DNA of 5,067 bases, taken from the NCBI GenBank assembly GCA_036269915.1, contig DATBDM010000255.1, positions 1 to 5,067 of the forward strand. The letters are read 5' to 3'. How positions within the stretch are numbered: the first letter of the stretch is position 1; every line of letters starts with the position of its first letter. The translations under genes and the position numbers were made by a program. This stretch comes from DATBDM01 sp036269915 (GTDB lineage: Bacteria > Actinomycetota > Thermoleophilia > Solirubrobacterales > Solirubrobacteraceae). A model generated the notes under the pieces. That model was not told where the DNA came from, searched no databases, and saw nothing but the letters and a program-made list of their open reading frames with translations. Shown piece by piece: positions 1 to 4,753 of this stretch.

Positions 1-513
1 GAGGACCTCGTCTTCTACGAGAACTACCTGGGCAAGCGCGACGCGACGTTCACGCTGAACTTCTCGACGGGCTCGGCGATGGTCATCGCCCAGTACTACA
101 ACTTCATCCGCTACGGCTTCGAGGGCTACCGCTACATCATCGAGACGATGGCCCACAACGCGATCGCGCTCGCGGGGCGGATCACATCCTCCGGCGACTT
201 CGAGCTCATCGGCTCCGAGCACCACGAGCAGTTGCCGCTCGTCGCCTTCCGGCTCGCCGAGGAGCGCAACTTCGACGAGTTCGACGTCGCGTCGCAGCTG
301 GCCTCCGAGCGCGGCTGGATGGTGCCGGCCTACACGTTGCCGCCCAACGCCGAGCACGTGACGATCATGCGTGCGCTCGTCCGCCAGACCCTCGGCCACT
401 CCCTGGTCTCGACGCTGGCGGACGACATCGCCGGCGCGGTCGAGACGCTCAGCAAGAAGGGCGGGCTGCACGAACTCGATCGCCGCCGGGTCAAGACCGG
501 CGTCGGATACTGA
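1..513 (+). CDS. gad: Glutamate decarboxylase, C-terminal part (5' end outside window)
   Basis: PLP-dependent cytoplasmic enzyme that decarboxylates L-glutamate to GABA and CO2, consuming a proton. The reading frame is open from base 1 and gives 170 residues to the TGA at 511-513. The visible part resembles the C-terminal third of bacterial and plant GADs: ENYLGKRDATFTLNFS followed by VIAQYYNFIRYGFEGYR corresponds to the HVNYLGG...NFSRPGGQVVAQYYNFLRLG region of E. coli GadB, and RGWMVPAYTLPPNAEHVTIMR to its RGWQVPAFTLGG...VMR stretch. In the roughly 466-residue family this means about 290-300 residues are missing, including the PLP-binding lysine, so catalytic competence cannot be judged here. 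The tail (ELDRRRVKTGVGY) does not end in the HT seen in E. coli GadB, so the pH-dependent tail closure known there should not be assumed. It is followed closely by an amidotransferase gene. The family call is secure; the physiological role (acid resistance or GABA metabolism) is inference. Confidence 0.93.
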   Translation, partial: EDLVFYENYLGKRDATFTLNFSTGSAMVIAQYYNFIRYGFEGYRYIIETMAHNAIALAGRITSSGDFELIGSEHHEQLPLVAFRLAEERNFDEFDVASQLASERGWMVPAYTLPPNAEHVTIMRALVRQTLGHSLVSTLADDIAGAVETLSKKGGLHELDRRRVKTGVGY

Positions 514-518
514 GGAGG
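512..518 (+). promoter_or_regulatory. Strong Shine-Dalgarno overlapping the upstream stop codon
   Basis: GAGGAGG at 512-518 lies 5 bases before the ATG at 524 and overlaps the TGA of the decarboxylase (511-513). It fixes the amidotransferase start and suggests translational coupling within one mRNA. It is the only strong Shine-Dalgarno I find in the window; most other starts here lack one. Confidence 0.8.
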
Positions 519-523
519 ACGCG

Positions 524-1390
524 ATGTGCCGCTGGATGGCGTGGTCGGGACAGCCGGTGATCATCGATGACCTGCTCTTCCAGCCCAAGCACGGCTTGGT
601 GGACCAGAGCCTGCACTCCAAGCTCGGCGCCGAGACGACCAACGGCGACGGCTTCGGCCTCGGCTGGTACGGGGAGGGGGACGGGCCCGCGCGCTACCGC
701 AGCGTCAAGCCGGCCTGGGGCGACGACAACCTGCGCGAGATCGCCAAGCACGTCACGTCGCCGCTGTTCATCTCCCACGTGCGGGCGACGTCGGGCACGG
801 CCGTGCAGGAGTCCAACTGCCACCCGTTCCGCCACGGGAAGTGGCTGTTCGTGCACAACGGCGTGGTCGAGGGCATGCACCAGATGCGCCGGGAGCTGAT
901 GCTGCAGGTGGCCCCCGAGCTGTTCTCCGAGATCGAGGGCAGCACGGACTCCGAGGTGCTGTTCCACCTCGGACTGACCTTCGGGCTCGAGGAGGACCCA
1001 CTCGGCGCGATGGAGCGGACCATCGGCCTCGTCGAGGCCACCGCGCGCACCCACGGCATCCAGAACGCGGTGCAGGCGTCGATCGGTATCGCCGACGGCG
1101 AGCGGTTGTGGGCGATCCGCTACTCCACCGAGGGGCGCTCGCGGACGCTGTTCCACTCCGCCGAGCCGGACACGGTACGCGCGCTGTACGGCGAGGACCC
1201 GCGCCTGGGGCGCGTGCGCGAGGAGGACCGGCTCGTCGTCTCGGAGCCGTTCTCCGACCTTCCGGGACTGTGGGTCGAGATCCCCGAGGCCACCGCCCTG
1301 ATCGTCCAGCCGGGCGAGGACGCGCAGGTCCCCTTCCAGCCGCGGGTCGACGAGGCGGTGAACGGGCGCCACCCGGCCGGAGCGGCCTGA
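524..1390 (+). CDS. Class II glutamine amidotransferase (YafJ/EgtC-like)
   Basis: A 288-residue protein of the N-terminal-nucleophile (Ntn) amidohydrolase fold. It begins MCRWMAWSG; removal of Met1 would expose Cys2, the catalytic nucleophile of class II GATases. Other family signatures appear in order: NGDGFGLGWY (40-49), HVRATSG (85-91, with the substrate-binding Arg), NCHPF (98-102), FVHNGVVEG (109-117, the Asn-Gly oxyanion element) and GSTDSE (139-144, with the Asp that holds the glutamine amino group). Length and motifs match stand-alone YafJ/EgtC-type proteins rather than GltB, PurF or AsnB, because no synthase domain follows. Such proteins hydrolyse glutamine or gamma-glutamyl amides; EgtC acts in ergothioneine synthesis, but no egtA, egtB or egtD is visible, so I assign no symbol. 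The ATG at 524 is set by the Shine-Dalgarno and by the need for Cys at position 2; the open frame upstream to 371 is discarded. It lies 10 bases after the decarboxylase stop and is probably co-transcribed. Confidence 0.9.
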   Translation: MCRWMAWSGQPVIIDDLLFQPKHGLVDQSLHSKLGAETTNGDGFGLGWYGEGDGPARYRSVKPAWGDDNLREIAKHVTSPLFISHVRATSGTAVQESNCHPFRHGKWLFVHNGVVEGMHQMRRELMLQVAPELFSEIEGSTDSEVLFHLGLTFGLEEDPLGAMERTIGLVEATARTHGIQNAVQASIGIADGERLWAIRYSTEGRSRTLFHSAEPDTVRALYGEDPRLGRVREEDRLVVSEPFSDLPGLWVEIPEATALIVQPGEDAQVPFQPRVDEAVNGRHPAGAA

Positions 1391-1416
1391 CGTACTGGCG
1401 TCCGCGCCAGACACTG

Positions 1417-1422
1417 CATAAT
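1417..1422 (+). promoter_or_regulatory. Putative -10 element for a leaderless kinase mRNA
   Basis: CATAAT at 1417-1422 (TATAAT in 5 of 6 positions) stands 8 bases before the GTG at 1431; the offset TAATGT at 1419-1424 also fits the actinobacterial TANNNT pattern. Either would start transcription at or a base or two before the GTG. No Shine-Dalgarno precedes the GTG, which agrees with leaderless translation. I see no convincing -35 at 17-19 bases. Confidence 0.5.
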
Positions 1423-1440
1423 GTGGAACCGTGGTTCCAC
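1423..1440. promoter_or_regulatory. Perfect 18-bp inverted repeat over the kinase start, operator-like
   Basis: GTGGAACC-GT-GGTTCCAC is two perfectly complementary 8-base arms around a 2-base centre. It abuts the -10-like box and contains the GTG start of the MASE1 kinase. A bound dimeric regulator there would block initiation. The core reads GAAC-N4-GTTC, the spacing of the Gram-positive/actinobacterial LexA SOS box, although the outer bases (G before, C after) differ from the usual C/G. The regulator is unknown; an RNA hairpin hiding the start codon is the alternative reading. Confidence 0.55.
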
Positions 1441-2972
1441 CTGACGCGGCAGCGCGCCTTCCACACCAGTCGATCTTGAGCTGGCGCCTCGCGCGCCTGT
1501 CCTCCTCGCCGGTCTCCGCGATCGTCCTCCTCGCGGCGGTCTACTACGGCGCCGCGCAGGTCGGCTACGCGCTCCAGATCGCGGGGCCGGTCGCGGCGAT
1601 CGTGTGGCTGCCGGCGGGCGTCGGGATCGCCTTCCTGGCCATCGGCGGACCGCGGCTGTGGCCCGGGGTGCTGATCGGCGACCTGCTGGTCAACGACTAC
1701 AGCGTGCTGCCACTCGGCACGGCGCTGATGCAGACCGTGGGCAACGTGCTCGAGGCGGTCGTGGCTGCGCTGCTGATCCGCCGGATGATGTCACGGCGGC
1801 CACCCCTCGCCAGCCTCGAGGGGCTGGGGGCGACCCTGTTGGCGATCGCGGCCGGCACGGCGGTGAGCGCGACGGTCGGCGTCTGCGCCCAGCTGCTGGG
1901 CGGCGTGATCGAGGGCCACGCCACCGGATCGGTGTGGCGGACATGGTGGCTCGGCGACACGGCCGGTGCCGTGATCCTCGTGCCGCTCGCGCTCGCCTGG
2001 TCCCGCCCCCCGCCGCGGGCGTGGCTCGCCCGCGGGCCTGAGGCGGCGGCGCTGCTGGTGACCTCCGCGCTCGTCGCGGAGCTCGTCTTCCGCACGAGCC
2101 GGCCCTTGCCCTACCTTGCGTTCCCGGTGCTCATCTGGGCCGCGCTGCGCTTCCGCGAGTGGGGCGTCACGGTGGTGATCGCGGTGCTCGCGACGATCAG
2201 CACCTGGAACACCGCGCATCTCAACGGGCCGTTCGTGTTCCACTCGGTCCCGCAGTCGGTCCTCTCCGAGCAGCTGTTCATCATCGTGTCGGCGATGGTG
2301 AGCCTGGCGCTGGCCGCGACGGTCGCCGAGCGCGAGGCGTTCGCCGCCGGGCTCAGCGCGTCGCGCGCCCGCATCCTCGACGCCGCCGACGGAGAGCGCA
2401 GACGGATCGAGCGCAATCTGCACGACGGCGCGCAGCAGCGACTGACGGCGCTCGGCATGGAGCTCGGCGACGTGCGCGAGCAACTGACCGGCGATCCCGC
2501 GCGCGCCGGCGCGTCGCTGCAGCGGGCCGAGGCGGAGCTGTGGCTCGCGGTCGACGAGCTGCGCGAGCTGGCCCAGGGCATCCATCCGACCGTGCTCACC
2601 GAGCGCGGTATCGCCGGCAGCATCGAGACCATCGCCGAGCGCTCGCCGATACCGATCGACGTCGGCGACCTGCCGCCCCAGCGCTTCGACTCCACCGTCG
2701 AGGCGACCGCGTACTACGTCGTCGCCGAGGCCGTCGCGAACGCCCACAAGCACGCCGGCGCGACGGCGCTGCGGATCCGCGGAGCCGTCGTCGGCGAGGT
2801 GCTGCGGCTGGAGATCACCGACAACGGCACGGGCGGCGCGGTCGTGGTCGGCGGCGCTGGGCTCGAGGGTCTGCGCGACCGCGTCGAGGCGGTCGGCGGC
2901 GTCTTCGACGTCGTCAGCGTCCGCGGCAGGGGCACGCGCGTGTCGGTGCGCCTGCCGGCGCGCGCCGGCTGA
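1431..2972 (+). CDS. MASE1-domain sensor histidine kinase, NarL/DesK (HisKA_3) type
   Basis: A 513-residue inner-membrane sensor kinase. Residues about 28-300 hold about eight hydrophobic segments of MASE1 type, with hallmark stretches YYGAAQVGYALQ (38-49), AIVWLPAGVGIAFLA (56-70) and LWPGVLIGDLLVN (76-88); MASE1 ligands are generally unknown. There is no PAS or GAF domain. A short linker leads to the HisKA_3 dimerisation helix, GERRRIERNLHDGAQQRL (321-338), with phospho-acceptor His331. HATPase_c follows: N-box around EAVANAHKH (433-441, Asn437), DNGTGG (464-469), GAGLEGLRDRVEAVGG (475-490) and GRGTRV (499-504). All residues needed for ATP binding and autophosphorylation look intact. The partner would be a LuxR/NarL-type response regulator, but none is in the window. 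The GTG at 1431 is preferred because of the -10-like box and leaderless context; a TTG at 1476 is a possible later start. The stop lies 3 bases from the convergent His-rich gene's stop. Confidence 0.93.
   Translation: MVPPDAAARLPHQSILSWRLARLSSSPVSAIVLLAAVYYGAAQVGYALQIAGPVAAIVWLPAGVGIAFLAIGGPRLWPGVLIGDLLVNDYSVLPLGTALMQTVGNVLEAVVAALLIRRMMSRRPPLASLEGLGATLLAIAAGTAVSATVGVCAQLLGGVIEGHATGSVWRTWWLGDTAGAVILVPLALAWSRPPPRAWLARGPEAAALLVTSALVAELVFRTSRPLPYLAFPVLIWAALRFREWGVTVVIAVLATISTWNTAHLNGPFVFHSVPQSVLSEQLFIIVSAMVSLALAATVAEREAFAAGLSASRARILDAADGERRRIERNLHDGAQQRLTALGMELGDVREQLTGDPARAGASLQRAEAELWLAVDELRELAQGIHPTVLTERGIAGSIETIAERSPIPIDVGDLPPQRFDSTVEATAYYVVAEAVANAHKHAGATALRIRGAVVGEVLRLEITDNGTGGAVVVGGAGLEGLRDRVEAVGGVFDVVSVRGRGTRVSVRLPARAG
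2954..2969. terminator. GC-only 16-bp palindrome at convergent gene ends (possible terminator)
   Basis: GCCGGCGCGCGCCGGC is a perfect 16-base palindrome in the last codons of the MASE1 kinase, immediately before its TGA. The next nine bases (TGAGGCTCA, 2970-2978) are also symmetric and carry the stop codons of both convergent genes. No T-tract follows on either strand, so a classical intrinsic terminator is not shown. A hairpin-type bidirectional end signal is possible, and a chance product of Ala/Arg/Gly codons is equally plausible. Confidence 0.25.
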
Positions 2973-2975
2973 GGC

Positions 2976-3257
2976 TCAGGCCATGAAGTGGGTCTGGTAG
3001 ACCCGCACCGGCGCGTCCCAGGCCACGTCCTGGTCGGTCTCCTCACCGGGCAGCTCGTCGTCGCGGTTGGTCTCCTCGCGGCGCTGCAGCGCGCTCGGCA
3101 GCAGGTTGTGGATCTCCTCGTCGGACATGTCGAGGTTGCGGCGCTCCTCCTCCGGCAGTTCGACGACCATCGGCTTGTCGTGTCCGTGCAGGTGCACGTG
3201 CCAGCGGTGCGGATGCCCGGGGACGCGCTCGTGGTGCGAGATCTGGAGCTTGGCCAT
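2976..3257 (-). CDS. Small histidine-rich acidic protein of unknown function
   Basis: I do not recognise this 93-residue protein. Residues 8-26 carry eight histidines (HHERVPGHPHRWHVHLHGH), enough to suggest a metal-binding patch, though this is inference. Residues 30-79 are strongly acidic and predicted helical (VVELPEEERRNLDMSDEEIHNLLPSAL), and the end is WDAPVRVYQTHFMA. There is no signal peptide or membrane segment, so it is probably cytoplasmic. The ATG at 3257 is chosen over the in-frame ATG at 3287 because a TANNNT box (TACCTT) sits 7 bases upstream, as expected of a leaderless mRNA, and neither start has a Shine-Dalgarno. The longer form would add ten residues (MNARSGTFAS). It is transcribed away from the zinc-ribbon gene and ends 3 bases from the MASE1 kinase stop. 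The highly biased composition leaves some doubt, but the codon pattern and gene packing favour a real gene. Confidence 0.72.
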   Translation of the reverse strand: MAKLQISHHERVPGHPHRWHVHLHGHDKPMVVELPEEERRNLDMSDEEIHNLLPSALQRREETNRDDELPGEETDQDVAWDAPVRVYQTHFMA

Positions 3258-3347
3258 GGATGCGAAGGTACCGCTGCGGGCGTTCATACGGCGTCACCCG
3301 GATCGTGCGATGCGCGCCGCACGCGATGCTCATTAGCGTCGCTCGTG
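3258..3347. promoter_or_regulatory. Divergent promoter spacer with two leaderless-type boxes
   Basis: This 90-base gap separates the starts of two divergent small genes. On the - strand TACCTT (3270-3265) stands 7 bases before the ATG at 3257. On the + strand TAGCGT (3334-3339) stands 8 bases before the ATG at 3348. Both fit the actinobacterial TANNNT -10 consensus at leaderless spacing. A GTGACG on the - strand (3297-3292) resembles a -35 but is 21 bases from the box, longer than usual. No clear operator repeat is visible. Confidence 0.45.
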
Positions 3348-3671
3348 ATGTCCCTCCGGCCGATCAGAAGCGCGCTCGCCCGCCTCCTGCGGTCGATTCC
3401 GGGCGAGTGGGGTCGCCGTCCGGGCCCCGCGCCGCTGGTCGCGTGCCCGGCGTGCGGATCCGATCGCGCCTGCCTGGTCGACTCCTCGGAGGAGGACGAG
3501 ACCCACTGGTGGATCCGCCTGCGCTGCGCCGAGTGCGAGGTGTGGCGCGACGTCATCGCCACCGACGAGGAGGCGAACGAGCTCGACCGCGCGCTGATGG
3601 CGGCCGAGGTCGACGTGCTCATCGCCGCGCTCGAGCACGACGTGATCGACGCGTCGTCGTTCGCGACCTAG
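3348..3671 (+). CDS. Small zinc-ribbon-like protein of unknown function
   Basis: A 107-residue hypothetical protein. A basic N-terminus (MSLRPIRSALARLLRSIPGEWGRR) is followed by CPACGSDRAC (33-42) and, after an acidic loop (SSEEDETHWWIRLR), by CAEC (60-63). The paired CxxC knuckles at 33/36 and 60/63, 23 residues apart, are the arrangement of a Zn4Cys ribbon; Cys42 is an extra. The C-terminal half is an acidic helix (TDEEANELDRALMAAEVDVLIAALEHDVI). Zinc ribbons of this size can bind nucleic acid or serve as protein adaptors, and nothing here says which. The start is ATG 3348 (GTG 3345 directly before it is the alternative), 8 bases after a TANNNT box and without a Shine-Dalgarno; the open frame upstream to 2988 is a shadow of the opposite-strand gene. 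Its stop TAG shares the CTAG tetramer with the convergent RDD gene. It is a real gene in my view, but the function is unknown. Confidence 0.78.
   Translation: MSLRPIRSALARLLRSIPGEWGRRPGPAPLVACPACGSDRACLVDSSEEDETHWWIRLRCAECEVWRDVIATDEEANELDRALMAAEVDVLIAALEHDVIDASSFAT
3668..3671. other. Shared CTAG encoding stop codons on both strands
   Basis: The palindromic CTAG gives TAG for the zinc-ribbon gene on the + strand (3669-3671) and TAG for the RDD gene on the - strand (3670-3668). The two genes overlap tail to tail by 4 bases, leaving no room for a terminator between them; transcripts must run into each other. Confidence 0.9.
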
Positions 3672-4162
3672 ATCGAGTGGCTGCGCTGGTCGGGGACGTG
3701 CACCACGATGGTGCCGGCGATGTGGTCGAGCAGGCCACGGCGGTGAGGGTCCACGACGATCATCGCGAAGCCGAGGAAGAAGATCAGCGCGGACAGGAAC
3801 GCGCCGAAGACGCGCAGCAGCGCCCGCCCGAGACCGAGCGGCGCATCGGCATCGGCGGAGCGGACGCGGATCTGCATGATGCGGTTGCCCAGCGTCTGGC
3901 CGGTGGTCGCCCAGTAGACCGCGAAGTAGCCGACGATCCACACCAGCGCGGCCGCGGCCCCGACCGCGATCAGGACGGTCTGGACGTCCTTCGGGAGGTC
4001 GAACACCGAGGCGATGATGGCCAGCGCCCCGCCGACGATCCAGGCCACGAGGTCGACGAAGATCGCGTCGATCGCGAACGCGATGCCGCGGGTGATCAGG
4101 CCGACCTCGCCGCTCGCCGGGGCGTCGGCGACCTCGATGCGGCGCGGCGCCGTCGCGGTCAC
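3668..4162 (-). CDS. RDD-family integral membrane protein
   Basis: A 164-residue membrane protein of the RDD family, whose biochemical function is mostly unsettled (some members are linked to ion or osmolyte handling). A short cytoplasmic lead (TATAPRRIEVADAPASGEVG) precedes LITRGIAFAIDAIFVD (22-37) with the family Arg25 and Asp32 in the first membrane helix. A second helix runs about 62-84, then WATTGQTLGNRIMQIRV (84-100), the typical loop with TxGxTLG. A third hydrophobic segment (about 116-137) is followed by DPHRRGLLDHIAGT (138-151), the conserved C-terminal Asp motif. All landmarks are present, so the domain is complete. Start: GTG at 4162-4160, overlapping the TGA of the upstream helical-repeat gene as GTGA, with a weak AGGTG just before it; this indicates translational coupling. 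The open frame extending upstream to 4669 is an Arg/Ala-rich shadow and is rejected. It ends on the CTAG shared with the zinc-ribbon gene. Confidence 0.92.
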   Translation of the reverse strand: MTATAPRRIEVADAPASGEVGLITRGIAFAIDAIFVDLVAWIVGGALAIIASVFDLPKDVQTVLIAVGAAAALVWIVGYFAVYWATTGQTLGNRIMQIRVRSADADAPLGLGRALLRVFGAFLSALIFFLGFAMIVVDPHRRGLLDHIAGTIVVHVPDQRSHSI

Positions 4163-4746
4163 GGCACCTGTGGCTCGGGCATGCCGGGTGCCGCCCCGCC
4201 GCCGCGGCCTCGCCGGTGCCAGACGCGCCGGGCGGTGCGCTCGAGCCAGTCGTCGGCGTCGCGCGAGCGCTGGCGCAGATCGCTGGCCACGTCGTCGGCG
4301 ACCCCGCGGCTCTGGGCGGTGAGGGCGTCGAGCACCGCCGGGCTCTGGGCGACCTCGTCGACGAGCGCCCACAGCGCCTCGGTCTGCGGGAGCCGCGACA
4401 CCGCGTCGTCGATCAACCGGGCCATCGTCGCCTCGGTGAGCCGGCTCTCGACCGCGCGCGTGACGAGCCGCTCCATGCCGGGGCTGTCGAGCGCGACGCC
4501 GAGCAGGCGCTCGAGCTCGGGGGCCTCGAGCAGCCGCTCGATGAAGCGCTCGGCCAGGCCCTGAGCGAGCAGCCTGTCGGCGATCCGCTCGACCAGCGCC
4601 GCGGCCTGGCGGGAGGTCAGCGCCTCCTCGACGGCGCCGGCGGCGACACGCTCGCCGACGGCGACGCACGCGGCGAGGACGATCCGCGGTGGCAGGAGGA
4701 CGATCTCCACCGAGCGGGCACCGGCGCTGCGGGCCGTCTCGAGCAT
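4159..4746 (-). CDS. Helical-repeat protein of unknown function, coupled to the RDD gene
   Basis: I do not recognise a named family. The 195-residue product starts with a hydrophobic stretch (SVEIVLLPPRIVLAACVAVG, 12-31) that could contact or cross the membrane. Residues about 47-146 are a run of amphipathic helices in loose 14-17-residue units: FIERLLEAPELERLL (68-82), GVALDSPGMERLV (83-95), RAVESRLTEATMARLI (97-112), DAVSRLPQTEALWALV (114-129) and EVAQSPAVLDALTAQS (131-146). Their theme is an acidic/Leu helix, Ser-Pro or equivalent, then a Glu/Leu helix. The tail (SRDADDWLERTARRVWHRRG, then a Gly/Pro-rich end) is basic. The gene overlaps the RDD gene by 4 bases (GTGA), so the proteins probably act together. 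Start: ATG at 4746 leaves 7 bases after the upstream kinase stop; a GTG at 4791 would add 15 residues and overlap the kinase by 38 bases. No clear Shine-Dalgarno decides between them. Confidence 0.8.
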   Translation of the reverse strand: MLETARSAGARSVEIVLLPPRIVLAACVAVGERVAAGAVEEALTSRQAAALVERIADRLLAQGLAERFIERLLEAPELERLLGVALDSPGMERLVTRAVESRLTEATMARLIDDAVSRLPQTEALWALVDEVAQSPAVLDALTAQSRGVADDVASDLRQRSRDADDWLERTARRVWHRRGRGGGAAPGMPEPQVP

Positions 4747-4753
4747 CGACCGA

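Noticed and set aside
371..523. Upstream extension of the amidotransferase reading frame
   Set aside because: It would bury the catalytic Cys behind about 51 Arg/Ala/Ser-rich residues and overlap the decarboxylase; the Shine-Dalgarno and the MCRW start fix the ATG at 524.
524..1390. Naming the amidotransferase egtC
   Set aside because: The fold and motifs fit, but no other ergothioneine gene is visible and the neighbour is a glutamate decarboxylase.
491..1414. Long minus-strand open frame opposite the amidotransferase
   Set aside because: Shadow of high-GC coding DNA: low-complexity Arg/Val/Gly/Leu composition, no family motifs, and the opposite strand encodes a complete enzyme.
1425..1430. 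GGAACC as an ECF sigma-factor -35 element
   Set aside because: It is half of the perfect palindrome and no matching -10 (CGTC or GTT type) is seen about 16 bases downstream.
1421..1444. Short ATG reading frame MWNRGST as a leader peptide
   Set aside because: Seven codons without a Shine-Dalgarno, spanning the palindrome and overlapping the kinase start; no attenuator-like structure supports it.
1791..2753. 320-codon minus-strand open frame opposite the MASE1 kinase
   Set aside because: Arg/Gly/Glu-rich with no domain signature, and entirely antisense to a well-supported kinase.
2159..2986. +2/+3-frame open frame inside the MASE1 kinase
   Set aside because: Almost pure Arg/Ala/Gly translation typical of frame-shifted GC-rich codons.
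3258..3287. Longer His-rich protein starting at the ATG at 3287
   Set aside because: Not excluded, but no Shine-Dalgarno or TANNNT box precedes it, whereas ATG 3257 has a well-spaced TACCTT; the short form is preferred.
3260..4564. 434-codon plus-strand open frame across the zinc-ribbon, RDD and helical-repeat genes
   Set aside because: Runs through three supported genes in other frames, with Arg/Asp/Ala-rich low-complexity translation and no motif.
4163..4669. N-terminal extension of the RDD protein frame
   Set aside because: Arg/Ala-rich shadow of the helical-repeat gene; the GTGA overlap at 4159-4162 gives a clean start for a complete RDD domain.
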